Positions 1 through 6,519 of a stretch of DNA of 11,745 nucleotides are shown one piece after another. Position numbers and translations under genes: made by a program. Numbering within the stretch: position 1 is the first letter of the stretch; each line of letters begins with the position of its first letter. This DNA comes from an uncultured Terriglobus sp. (GTDB lineage Bacteria; Acidobacteriota; Terriglobia; Terriglobales; Acidobacteriaceae), in assembly GCA_937871605.1 (NCBI GenBank), contig CALMRM010000276.1:1-11745 (forward strand), written 5' to 3'. The notes under the pieces are model-generated. The model searched no databases and was not told where the DNA came from. It worked only from the letters and a program-made list of their open reading frames with translations.

Positions 1-1845
1 GTGATGAGGCGAGTGCACCAACCCACCTTTCTTTTGGCCCTCACCGGTTGCCTGTTGCTGGCGGGCTGTGGCGCGGGCAACTCCTCCACCGCTACGACGG
101 TAACCAGCACAACGCCACCTGGCTCCACCTCAACAGGTACGCCAACGACCGGCACCGGTTCCACCGGGACAGGCAGCACAAGTACAGGCACAAGCGGCAC
201 TACGACGACCGGAACAGGCACCACTGGCACCACAACGACCGGCACAGGTGCAACGGGCACAACGACAACTCCGACTGGGTCAGGATCTACCGGCACGACG
301 ACCACCACTGGAACGGGGACTGGAACGACAGGGACAGCGTCTGTCGCTACCGCGTCACGCCTGCTGGATCAAGCTACCTTTGGGCCTACCAGCGACAGCA
401 TTGCGCACGTGCAGAGTCTGGGCACCACTGCGTGGCTGCAGGAGCAGTTCGCGACCCCGGCCACGGCGCTGGCCACCCTGCCTGCAACGCTGCCCACGCA
501 GTGCACCAACAACGCCACAGCATGCTTCGAGTCGGAGGCGTGGCAGGCCATGTTGACCGGACCGGATCAGCTGCGCCAGCGCGTCGCATTTTCGCTGGGC
601 GAACTGTTTGTTGTCAGCACGCAATCGGTCAACGGCTATGCCCTGGTGCCCTACTGGAACACGCTGTCCACGGATGCGTTTACCAACTGGCGCACCATCA
701 TGCAAGACGTGGCGCTGTCGCCCGACATGGGCTTGTACCTGAACATGATCCAGAATGCGAAGCCACCCGCTGGCCAGCATGCCAACGAGAACTGGGCGCG
801 CGAAATGCTGCAACTGTTCTCCATCGGCCTGGTAAAGCTGAGTAACGACGGCACGGTGCAGGTGGACAGCAGTGGCACGCCAGTTCCGACCTATACCGAA
901 ACACAGGTGCAGGCCTTTGCCGACACCTTTACCGGCTGGACCTATGCCACCAGCACCGGCGGTTCGCCCACAAACTTCCCCAACAACACGGCCAACTACT
1001 ACAGCCCCATGGCAGCCGTGGAGAAGTACCACGACACCACCACCAAGACACTACTGGACAACACCGTGGTCAGCGCGGGCGGCACTGCGGCGGGCGACCT
1101 GAAGATCGCGCTCGACAACATCTTCAACGATGCAAATCTGCCGCCGTTTGTGTGCAAACAGCTGATTCAGCACCTGGTCACCAGCACACCCTCCCCGGCG
1201 TATGTGCAACGCGTCACGACGGTATTTATCAACAATGGGGCTGGCGTGCGCGGCGATATGAAGGCGGTACTCACCGCCATCCTGACCGACGCGGAGGCGC
1301 GCGCGGGCGACACTGATGCCAGCCAAGATGGCGGACACCTGCGCGAACCCATGCTCTTCCTGACTGCGGCGATGCGCGCGCTTGGCTACAGCAGCACCAA
1401 CACCGATGCAACGAATCTGTGGGCGTACACCAGCCTGTCGGGCTACACGTCGCCACTGGGCGAACAGCCCATGCACTCACCCTCAGTGTTCAACTTCTAC
1501 CCACCCGAGTACGTGATCCCGGACACACAGTTGAACGCGCCGGAGTTCGGTCTGGAGAACACAGCCTCATCCACGCTGCAGCTTTCGCTGGCCGACCGGC
1601 TGAGCACCGGCAGCATGAACGGCTTCAGCACCGATCTGTCAAAGACATCCACGCTGGGCAAGATTGCCGCCGACCCCGGCAAGATTACTGACACGCTCGG
1701 CGTCCTGTTCATGCACGGGCAGATGCCGGCAGACATGCGCGGCGTCATCCTCAACGCAATCAGCGGACTTTCGGATTACGGTCAGCGTGTGCGTGTGGCC
1801 ACGTACCTCATCCTGTCGAGTTCGCAGTACAAGATCATGCACTAG
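1..1845 (+). CDS. DUF1800 family exported lipoprotein
   Basis: This is a 614-residue protein of the DUF1800 family (Pfam PF08811), whose biochemical role is unknown. The window opens on GTG followed directly by ATG, so either codon, or one upstream of the window, may be the true start. The N-terminus has a basic head, a hydrophobic core and a lipobox LAGC with Cys23, so it should be a lipid-anchored exported protein. Residues 29-112 are a Thr/Gly/Ser linker. The conserved domain begins near RLLDQATFGPT (120-130) and contains NENWAREMLQLFSIG (261-275), DTFTGWTY (307-314), EKYHDTTTKTLL (340-351) and HSPSVFNFYPPEY (491-503), all typical of the family. A DUF1501 gene follows after about 150 bp on the same strand, the usual partner order. 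Family assignment is firm; the function is not known, and a joint envelope role with DUF1501 is inferred from adjacency only. Confidence 0.93.
   Translation: MMRRVHQPTFLLALTGCLLLAGCGAGNSSTATTVTSTTPPGSTSTGTPTTGTGSTGTGSTSTGTSGTTTTGTGTTGTTTTGTGATGTTTTPTGSGSTGTTTTTGTGTGTTGTASVATASRLLDQATFGPTSDSIAHVQSLGTTAWLQEQFATPATALATLPATLPTQCTNNATACFESEAWQAMLTGPDQLRQRVAFSLGELFVVSTQSVNGYALVPYWNTLSTDAFTNWRTIMQDVALSPDMGLYLNMIQNAKPPAGQHANENWAREMLQLFSIGLVKLSNDGTVQVDSSGTPVPTYTETQVQAFADTFTGWTYATSTGGSPTNFPNNTANYYSPMAAVEKYHDTTTKTLLDNTVVSAGGTAAGDLKIALDNIFNDANLPPFVCKQLIQHLVTSTPSPAYVQRVTTVFINNGAGVRGDMKAVLTAILTDAEARAGDTDASQDGGHLREPMLFLTAAMRALGYSSTNTDATNLWAYTSLSGYTSPLGEQPMHSPSVFNFYPPEYVIPDTQLNAPEFGLENTASSTLQLSLADRLSTGSMNGFSTDLSKTSTLGKIAADPGKITDTLGVLFMHGQMPADMRGVILNAISGLSDYGQRVRVATYLILSSSQYKIMH
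85..336 (+). repeat. Degenerate Thr/Gly-coding repeat tract
   Basis: This stretch inside the DUF1800 gene encodes about 84 residues that are nearly all Thr, Gly and Ser, built from degenerate ACN-GGN-ACN units such as GTGTTGT and TTTTGTG at the protein level. Synonymous codons vary between units, so it is an imperfect array and not a clean tandem repeat. It most likely forms a flexible spacer that lifts the catalytic or binding domain away from the membrane-anchored Cys23. Length changes by slippage or recombination would stay in frame if they occur in multiples of three. Confidence 0.85.
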
Positions 1846-1997
1846 TGGAGTAGCTCCCGTGTGCAGGTTAGTTGATAGTTCTTAGGTGTCAGTTCAACGG
1901 AAAGTCGTGCCGCACTGCACTAATACCTAGGCAACAAGATCTTATATCGAACGATTCTTCTACGAACAACAGCTTTCCCCTAGTCGGAGCCACCCAT

Positions 1998-3374
1998 ATG
2001 CCGTCATCGCACAGCAAGCAGTCAGCCATCAGCCGCCGCTCGTTTCTGCGCTATGCCTCGTTAGCCGCAGCCGGGAACGCCGCGGGTCTGCGCCCCTTTG
2101 GCATGCTCAACGCGCTGGCCGCCACTGGCAGTGCGACAGAGTACAAGGCGCTGGTCTGCGTGTTTCTCTACGGCGGTAACGATGCCAACAACACGGTCAT
2201 CCCGTTCGACACGAAGGGTTACGCCAACTACAGCAGCCTGCGCGGCCCGCTGGCGCTGGAGCAGGGCACGCTGCTGACGCTGCCGGGCTTGCAGAACTAT
2301 GCCCTGCATCCCAGCCTGCCGGAGATACAGAATCTGGTAAACAGCGGCCAGGCCGCCATTGTGGCCAATGTGGGTACGCTGCTGCAGCCCACCACGCGTG
2401 CCAACTACCTGGCGGGCAAGGTGACCAACCCGTCCAACCTGTTCAGCCATCCGGACCAGCAGGAGGAGTGGCAGAACGTAAGCGCCAGCGGCAGCACGGC
2501 TACCGGATGGGCAGGACGCATTGCCGACAAGCTGGGCAGCTCGCACAACTCCGGCGCGTCCATCCCCATGGTCACCAGCGTGGCGGGCGACACCCTGTTC
2601 TGCAACGGCAGCGCCAGCACGCCGGTTGCGGTTTCGCCCGGCAATCTGGCCGGCGCGTCCTGCTCTGAAGGCTCGTTCTGCAGCACCCGCTCTGCGGCGG
2701 CGCAATCGCTGGTCACGTTCAACAGCGGGCTGTCGCTGGTGCAGGCGGACAACGGCATTACGGCCAACGCGTACAAATATGCCAAGTCATTGGCCGACGC
2801 GACCGCGTCCGCCTCGCCGCTCAAGACGGTGTTCCCTGCCAACAACGGCCTTGCCGCACAACTCAAGCAGATTGCGCAGCTCATTGCGGTACGCTCGGCG
2901 CTGGGCGTGGACCGGCAGATTTACTTCTGCGGCATCGGCAACTTCGACACGCACAGCACGCAGTTGGCCACGCAGGCCCCGCTGCTGAGCGGCATCTCCG
3001 CGGCCATTTGCGCGTTCTACCAGGCCACACAGGAATTGGGCGTCAGCAACCAGGTAACGACCTTCACCATGAGCGATTTTGCACGCACCATGCAGCCCAA
3101 CTCGAACGGCGGCAGCGACCACGGCTGGGGCTCGCACCACTTTGTGGTGGGCGGCAGCGTGCTGGGTAACGCCATGTACGGCACCTATCCCACGCTGGCG
3201 CTGGGCGGCCCAGACGACAGCGGCAGCAACGGCCGCTGGATTCCCTCGACAGCCAGCGTGCAATACGCCTCCACGCTGGCGCAGTGGTTCGGCGTCAGCA
3301 CGGCGCAACTGGCGCAGGTGTTCCCCACGCTCAGCGGCTTTGGAACGAACACGAAGCTGGGCTTCTTGGGGTAG
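1998..3374 (+). CDS. DUF1501 family Tat-exported protein
   Basis: This 458-residue protein belongs to the DUF1501 family (PF07394), which is related to the alkaline phosphatase/sulfatase fold. I chose ATG 1998 because GGAG at 1986-1989 sits 8 nt upstream and because it puts a twin-arginine signal (SRRSFLRYAS, residues 12-21, Arg13-Arg14) near the N-terminus; an open frame reaching back to 1872 only adds an unlikely 42-residue extension. The mature part opens with YKALVCVFLYGGNDANN (residues 49-65), a family hallmark. Further hallmarks are GNFDTHS near residue 313 and SDFART followed by GSDHGWGSHHF near 358-382, whose Asp and His residues are candidate metal ligands. It follows the DUF1800 lipoprotein and may be cotranscribed, although the 152-bp gap could hold its own promoter. 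Tat export suggests folding, perhaps with a cofactor, before secretion. The substrate is unknown. Its stop lies 3 bp from the stop of the convergent hicB. Confidence 0.93.
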   Translation: MPSSHSKQSAISRRSFLRYASLAAAGNAAGLRPFGMLNALAATGSATEYKALVCVFLYGGNDANNTVIPFDTKGYANYSSLRGPLALEQGTLLTLPGLQNYALHPSLPEIQNLVNSGQAAIVANVGTLLQPTTRANYLAGKVTNPSNLFSHPDQQEEWQNVSASGSTATGWAGRIADKLGSSHNSGASIPMVTSVAGDTLFCNGSASTPVAVSPGNLAGASCSEGSFCSTRSAAAQSLVTFNSGLSLVQADNGITANAYKYAKSLADATASASPLKTVFPANNGLAAQLKQIAQLIAVRSALGVDRQIYFCGIGNFDTHSTQLATQAPLLSGISAAICAFYQATQELGVSNQVTTFTMSDFARTMQPNSNGGSDHGWGSHHFVVGGSVLGNAMYGTYPTLALGGPDDSGSNGRWIPSTASVQYASTLAQWFGVSTAQLAQVFPTLSGFGTNTKLGFLG

Positions 3375-3377
3375 GAG

Positions 3378-3794
3378 CTACACTGCCTGCAATTCCAGGC
3401 TCTTGCCCAAAGCGCGCAGAGCATTAGCCACGGCGTCAATCTTCGTAGCGTGCCGCAGATCAAGTAGGCGGTTGACCTCCTGCTTGGTCACGCCTAGCTG
3501 CTTTGCAAGCTCACTTGGGCGCACTTCACCGGCTAACATGGCATTGAGTAGCAGCACTTTCGCAACGACACTGGGCGGCAGTTCAACAACACTGTAGCCA
3601 CGCTTTACGCGTGAGGGCAACGGCACTGGACGCCTGTCCGCAAAATAGAAGTCAAGTGACGTGATCAGCGCATCCAGACCCATAGCCAGTGCCGAGTCGT
3701 AGTCATCACCCTGCGTAATCGCTTCGGGGATATCGGGAAAGGTGACAACAAACCCGCCCTCGCCGGCAGGCTTGAGCTTCATCGGGTAGCGCAT
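3378..3794 (-). CDS. hicB: HicB antitoxin with C-terminal HTH
   Basis: This 138-residue protein is a HicB antitoxin of the E. coli K-12 type. Residues 1-60 form the toxin-neutralising partial RNase-H-like domain (start MRYPMKLKPAGEGGFVVTFP, then DIPEAITQGDD, then DALITSLDFYF). Residues 80-130 form an XRE-like helix-turn-helix domain (LLLNAMLAGE, SELAKQLGVTKQEVNRLLDL, HATKIDAVANALRALGK) that would bind the operon's operator. From memory the E. coli protein shares both domains, the MRYP start and a length of 138 residues (145 with a longer start). ATG 3794 is preferred because a GGAG lies 5 nt upstream; an in-frame GTG at 3812 has no ribosome site. It sits 32 bp downstream of hicA. Its expected role is to bind HicA, block mRNA cleavage and repress the operon. 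All expected segments are present, so it looks intact. Confidence 0.95.
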   Translation of the reverse strand: MRYPMKLKPAGEGGFVVTFPDIPEAITQGDDYDSALAMGLDALITSLDFYFADRRPVPLPSRVKRGYSVVELPPSVVAKVLLLNAMLAGEVRPSELAKQLGVTKQEVNRLLDLRHATKIDAVANALRALGKSLELQAV

Positions 3795-3826
3795 GATGAC
3801 TCCACGCTCCACGTGGGGAGCGAATG

Positions 3827-4003
3827 CTACTTCAGTCCTAGTTGCTTTTTGATCGCTTCGACGGTGCCCTTCTTGAGTTCATCCGCTGGGTGGTTTGAGA
3901 GCACCGTCTGCTTGCCATTGCAGTACACCTTCTGGTGTCGCTTGCCTGGTTCAAAGGTTGCACCCTGCTTTACCAGCCATCGCTTGAACTCGTTGACCGT
4001 CAC
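3827..4003 (-). CDS. hicA: HicA mRNA-interferase toxin
   Basis: Translating the minus strand from GTG 4003 gives 58 residues: MTVNEFKRWLVKQGATFEPG, then KRHQKVYCNGKQTVLSNHPA, then DELKKGTVEAIKKQLGLK, then TAG. This is a full-length HicA, a small dsRNA-binding-fold toxin that cleaves mRNA. The catalytic His is expected in the G-x-x-H motif; here it is His23 in GKRHQKVY, which by memory is the same position as in E. coli HicA (also 58 residues). The N-terminal EFKRWLVKQG and C-terminal AIKKQLGL blocks also match the family. An in-frame TAG lies 12 nt upstream, so GTG 4003 is effectively the only start. There is no Shine-Dalgarno before it; a -35/-10 pair ends 6 nt upstream, so the message may be leaderless. 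hicB follows on the same strand. No disabling change is seen. Confidence 0.93.
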   Translation of the reverse strand: MTVNEFKRWLVKQGATFEPGKRHQKVYCNGKQTVLSNHPADELKKGTVEAIKKQLGLK

Positions 4004-4009
4004 AAACGT

Positions 4010-4039
4010 ATGCTAGAGCGGAACAGAACCCTTTGTAAA
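4010..4039 (-). promoter_or_regulatory. Putative hicAB promoter
   Basis: On the minus strand TTTACA (4039-4034) and TAGCAT (4015-4010) are separated by 18 nt and resemble -35 and -10 elements, matching the consensus at five and four of six positions. The -10 ends 6 nt before the hicA GTG, so transcription would begin at or next to the start codon. HicB would be expected to bind here to repress the operon, but I see no clean palindrome to name as the operator. The call rests on spacing and sequence only. Confidence 0.5.
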
Positions 4040-4071
4040 CATTTTTGCTTACTTCAGAAGCAGGTTTCGCT

Positions 4072-4851
4072 CTACTTCTTGGGCACAACCTTGATCTCGA
4101 AGATCGTCGGCCACTGCTTGCCAGTCACAAAGATGCGGTCCTTGTCCGCGTCGTAGGCGATGCCGTTCAGCACGGATTCGGCATCTCGCTTTTGGCTCTC
4201 AGGCAAAATGCCGGTGAGGTCTACCCAACCCAGCACCCGGCCGTCTTTCGGGGAGATGCGGGCGATACGGTCGCTGTGCCACACGTTGGACCAGATTTCA
4301 CCCTTGATGTATTCCAGCTCGTTCAGCTGGTCGATTTTCCTATCGCCATCGTGGACGACAATGTGGCGTGTCTCCGCAAAGGTCTGCGGATTGCGAAAGC
4401 GCAGGGTGTCCGTGCCGTCGCTGGTAATGAGGCTCGTCTTGTCACGGGTCATGCCCCAGCCCTCGCCCGTGTAGGTGAACTCGCGAAGTTCACGCAGGGA
4501 GAAGCGGTCGATCACGAAGCCCACGTGCGTCTGCCACGTCCACTCGTAAATGTTGGGGCCCACGTCCACAATGCCCTCGCCGAAGTATTGCCGGGGCAGG
4601 GTGCGCTGCTGCACCGGCTTGCCCGTGCTGGGCGCGTTCACCAGTAGCGCGCTGCGGCCTTCCATGCCTGTGCCTTCGTAAAACAGGCCGTCCAGGTAGA
4701 AGAAACCCTCGGTGTAGCTCGCGGTCGAGTGTGGGTACTGCGCCACCACGGTGTAGCCGCTGACCGGCGCCGTGGCAGGCGCAGCCGCGTCTAACCGGCT
4801 CAGGCTGAGCACGGCAAAGGTGAGAAGGGCCACAGGGCGAAGGCGAGGCAT
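4072..4851 (-). CDS. Exported glutaminyl-peptide cyclotransferase
   Basis: This 259-residue protein matches the plant/bacterial glutamine cyclotransferase family (PF05096), five-bladed beta-propeller enzymes that convert N-terminal glutamine of peptides to pyroglutamate with release of ammonia. ATG 4851 is chosen because GAGGTG (4863-4858) lies 6 nt upstream; the open frame continues far beyond it only as antisense to the kinase gene. Residues 1-23 form a signal peptide (MPRLRPVALLTFAVLSL), so the enzyme should act in the periplasm or outside. Family blocks in order are YTEGFF (46-51), FGEGIV (90-95), TYTGEGWGMT (126-135), TSDGTDTLRFR (143-153), LNELEYIKGEIWSNVW (176-191), GWVDLTG (208-214), LNGIAYD (228-234) and FVTGKQWPTIFEI (241-253). 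The acidic residues Glu48 and Glu130 are conserved in such blocks. It runs divergent to the kinase and ends 68 bp before hicA; I see no strong terminator between them. Confidence 0.93.
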   Translation of the reverse strand: MPRLRPVALLTFAVLSLSRLDAAAPATAPVSGYTVVAQYPHSTASYTEGFFYLDGLFYEGTGMEGRSALLVNAPSTGKPVQQRTLPRQYFGEGIVDVGPNIYEWTWQTHVGFVIDRFSLRELREFTYTGEGWGMTRDKTSLITSDGTDTLRFRNPQTFAETRHIVVHDGDRKIDQLNELEYIKGEIWSNVWHSDRIARISPKDGRVLGWVDLTGILPESQKRDAESVLNGIAYDADKDRIFVTGKQWPTIFEIKVVPKK

Positions 4852-4924
4852 GAGGTTCACCTCAACAGAGTATCCGCACTCGCTGCTGCGTATCCTCCAC
4901 AATGGAGCTAGGAGACACCGCACG
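4852..4924. promoter_or_regulatory. Divergent promoter region, cyclotransferase/kinase
   Basis: This 73-bp gap lies between two divergent start codons and must hold both promoters unless they reach into the genes. On the plus strand TATCCT (4891-4896) is a -10 candidate for the kinase, with transcription then expected near 4902 and a GGAG site at 4911-4914. On the minus strand TACTCT (4872-4867) is a weaker -10 candidate for the cyclotransferase, with its ribosome site GAGGTG just inside at 4863-4858. I see no good -35 for either direction and no clear operator. Confidence 0.4.
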
Positions 4925-5446
4925 ATGGTTTTGATTCTGATGGGCGTAAGCGGCACCGGTAAAACGACCCTGGGCAAGATGCTGGCCGAGCGTACCGGCT
5001 GGCCGTTTCTGGATGGTGATGACTTCCATCCGCAGGCCAACAAGGACAAGATGGCCGCGGGCCATCCGCTGAACGATGAGGACCGTGCGCCCTGGCTCGC
5101 CATCCTGCATGGCAAGATCGCCGAGTACGTCAACGCGGGCAACAGCATGATTCTGGCCTGCAGCGCGCTCAAGGAGGAGTACCGCGACACTTTGCGGGGC
5201 GATCTGCCCGCCAACGAGGTGCAGTTCGCCCTGCTGGAGGCAGATCCCCGGGTGATCGAGGCCCACCTGCAGGCGCGCCACCACCAGTTCATGAATCCTG
5301 GTCTGCTGGGCAGCCAGCTGTCCACGCTGGAGCACCCAGGAGACACGGCGTGGAACATCTCCGTCGCGGGCTCGCCGCAGGACTCGCTGGAGCGGCTGTA
5401 TGACCACCTTGTTACAGCAGGCGCACTGTCGGCACGCCAGATCTAG
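4925..5446 (+). CDS. gntK: Gluconokinase (gluconate 6-phosphotransferase)
   Basis: This 173-residue P-loop kinase phosphorylates D-gluconate with ATP to 6-phosphogluconate, feeding the pentose phosphate or Entner-Doudoroff route in the cytoplasm. Residues 1-14 contain the Walker A motif (GVSGTGKT, 7-14). The GntK signatures follow: FLDGDDFHPQANKDKMAAG (28-46), PLNDEDRAPWL (48-58), ACSALKEEYRDTLRG (78-92) and QARHHQFMNPGLLGSQLSTL (116-135). Its length matches the roughly 175 residues of E. coli GntK. ATG 4925 is used because the protein then starts right at the first beta strand of the P-loop fold and GGAG lies 10 nt upstream; an in-frame extension to 4772 would overlap the divergent gene. No gluconate transporter or GntR-type regulator is in the window, so it looks like a stand-alone gene. 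Confidence 0.95.
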   Translation: MVLILMGVSGTGKTTLGKMLAERTGWPFLDGDDFHPQANKDKMAAGHPLNDEDRAPWLAILHGKIAEYVNAGNSMILACSALKEEYRDTLRGDLPANEVQFALLEADPRVIEAHLQARHHQFMNPGLLGSQLSTLEHPGDTAWNISVAGSPQDSLERLYDHLVTAGALSARQI

Positions 5447-5573
5447 GCAGCTTGCACGGCAGTGGACCGGTGCGCCATTTCATGCACTCCCATCAAGAAG
5501 GCCTAGCCACCGTGCCGTGCCCACCGCATCGGAGCATAGGCGGGTAGAACTCAGCCCAGCACAGGAGTGGGAC

Positions 5574-6134
5574 ATGGCGACGACAAAGTTTAAGACGACG
5601 ATGGATGCGTTTCAGGGTGGCGTCAAGAAGCTGCCTATCGACAAAGCGGTGCAGAACATCGAGGGCTGGGAAGAGTACCTGCACAAGCATGACGGTGAAG
5701 GTGTAAAGGCCGTGCTGGCTGATCTGGGCAAGCTCAAAAAGCTGCTGCAGGCAGACGAGGTTGATAGCGAAGCCGTCAACAAGCTGCTTGAAAAGGTCGG
5801 CAAGGATACCGTGAAGGTGGCGGGCAAGGAAGACAATGCCGAGGGGAAGCACATCCGCGAGCTGGGCGAAGCCCTGACCAGCGCCTCAGAAGACGAGGAT
5901 GAGGACGAAGAGGAAGATGAGGACGACATCGAAGACGATGAGCTGGTCGACGATGACGAGGATGTCGAAGACGACGATGACGATGAGGACGAAGACGCTG
6001 AGGACGAAGACGCGGATGACGACGACGAGGAAGACGAGGACGTAGAAGACAAGCCAAAGCCAGCGGCCAAAAAGGCAACAAAGGCACCTGCAAAAAGGTC
6101 AGCGGGGAAGACCGCGGCAAAAAAGAGCAAGTAA
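5574..6134 (+). CDS. Acidic-middle, lysine-tailed protein of unknown function
   Basis: I do not recognise a named family. ATG 5574 follows AGGAG (5563-5567) at 6 nt, a very good ribosome site; a longer open frame back to 5400 overlaps the kinase gene. The 186 residues fall into three parts. Residues 1-104 look like a soluble helical domain (KAVQNIEGWEEYL, KAVLADLGKLKKLLQ, AVNKLLEKVGKDTVKV, HIRELGEAL). Residues 106-159 are 47 Asp/Glu out of 54. Residues 160-186 hold ten Lys and one Arg among Ala, Pro, Ser and Thr, with no acidic residue (KPAAKKATKAPAKRSAGKT), like a histone H1-type tail. No signal peptide or membrane segment is visible. A nucleic-acid or nucleoid role, or a chaperone for basic proteins, is inference from composition. 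The RNA polymerase delta subunit also has an acidic tail but lacks a basic end. A strong hairpin terminator follows 15 bp after the stop. Confidence 0.85.
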   Translation: MATTKFKTTMDAFQGGVKKLPIDKAVQNIEGWEEYLHKHDGEGVKAVLADLGKLKKLLQADEVDSEAVNKLLEKVGKDTVKVAGKEDNAEGKHIRELGEALTSASEDEDEDEEEDEDDIEDDELVDDDEDVEDDDDDEDEDAEDEDADDDDEEDEDVEDKPKPAAKKATKAPAKRSAGKTAAKKSK

Positions 6135-6149
6135 GCTCAGCGTCAGAAA

Positions 6150-6184
6150 ACGGCCGGCACACCCTACACCAGGGTGCCGGCCGT
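6150..6184. terminator. Bidirectional hairpin terminator
   Basis: ACGGCCGGCAC (6150-6160) pairs perfectly with GTGCCGGCCGT (6174-6184), an 11-bp GC-rich stem; the inner CACCCT/AGGGTG bases can alternatively extend the stem with a 2-nt bulge. On the plus strand a modest pyrimidine tract (TCCCTTT) follows, and on the minus strand TTTT follows directly. It lies between the convergent ends of the acidic protein gene (stop at 6134) and the zinc-ribbon gene (stop at 6227), so it probably serves both. Confidence 0.85.
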
Positions 6185-6226
6185 TCCCTTTGTGACGGCA
6201 GACCTGGAACTGAAGCCTCTGGCCTC

Positions 6227-6514
6227 TCAGAAGAGTGACGCTTGCGGCGCGTCCGGCACAGCAAGGCCCGGAGTGCCGCCGCTGCATTGGGGGCATTTGC
6301 GGCTGTGTACGCGAATGCCCGCCTCGCCGTACTGATGCCCGCACCGGTTGCAGTGCAGCAGGTACACGCTCTGGCCGGGCAGGTCGTCCGCAGCCCGTCC
6401 TGCCCGGCGCACCACCAGCTGCCCGTGGTGGTTCACGGTGCCTGGCTCCACGGTGGCGGCTCGCACCGCTTGCCGAGACGCGCGCCCGGGCGCAATGTAG
6501 GGTTTTAGCCGCAT
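6227..6514 (-). CDS. Small zinc-ribbon protein
   Basis: This 95-residue protein has a four-cysteine zinc ribbon near its C-terminus: CNRC (Cys55, Cys58) and CPQC (Cys74, Cys77), set in the block YLLHCNRCGHQYGEAG followed by RKCPQCSGGTPGL. I know this block from short uncharacterised proteins in many bacteria; no function is assigned. Residues 1-45 are basic (MRLKPYIAPGRASRQAVRAA) and might contact nucleic acid. ATG 6514 was chosen because the conserved segment continues to it, and because TATCCT (6526-6521) ends 6 nt before it, consistent with a leaderless message; no Shine-Dalgarno is visible, and the open frame upstream of it runs inside the opposite gene. Only 16 bp separate this start from that of the divergent flavoprotein. 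Its transcript should end at the hairpin at 6150-6184. Confidence 0.8.
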   Translation of the reverse strand: MRLKPYIAPGRASRQAVRAATVEPGTVNHHGQLVVRRAGRAADDLPGQSVYLLHCNRCGHQYGEAGIRVHSRKCPQCSGGTPGLAVPDAPQASLF

Positions 6515-6519
6515 GTGGC

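Noticed and set aside
85..336. Possible CRISPR or satellite array
   Set aside because: Units are degenerate, lack unique spacers and keep an open frame; they encode a Thr/Gly linker.
355..1032. 225-residue open frame opposite the DUF1800 gene
   Set aside because: It is a GC-rich shadow frame without recognisable motifs, lying against a gene with clear family signatures.
1846..1997. Separate promoter or small gene between DUF1800 and DUF1501
   Set aside because: TTATAT near 1942 is -10-like but has no -35 at proper spacing, and no short frame has a ribosome site.
4045..4647. 200-residue plus-strand frame opposite the cyclotransferase
   Set aside because: The minus-strand frame has a signal peptide and all family blocks; the plus-strand frame shows none.
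4852..5358. Long upstream extension of the cyclotransferase frame on the minus strand
   Set aside because: It is antisense to the gluconokinase gene, and a good GAGGTG site and signal peptide fix the start at 4851.
5400..5573. N-terminal extension of the acidic/basic protein
   Set aside because: It overlaps the end of gntK and has no ribosome site, whereas AGGAG precedes ATG 5574 at ideal spacing.
5612..6130. Serine-rich open frame on the minus strand
   Set aside because: It is the complement of the Asp/Glu codon run; the plus-strand gene has a strong ribosome site and the expected codon pattern.
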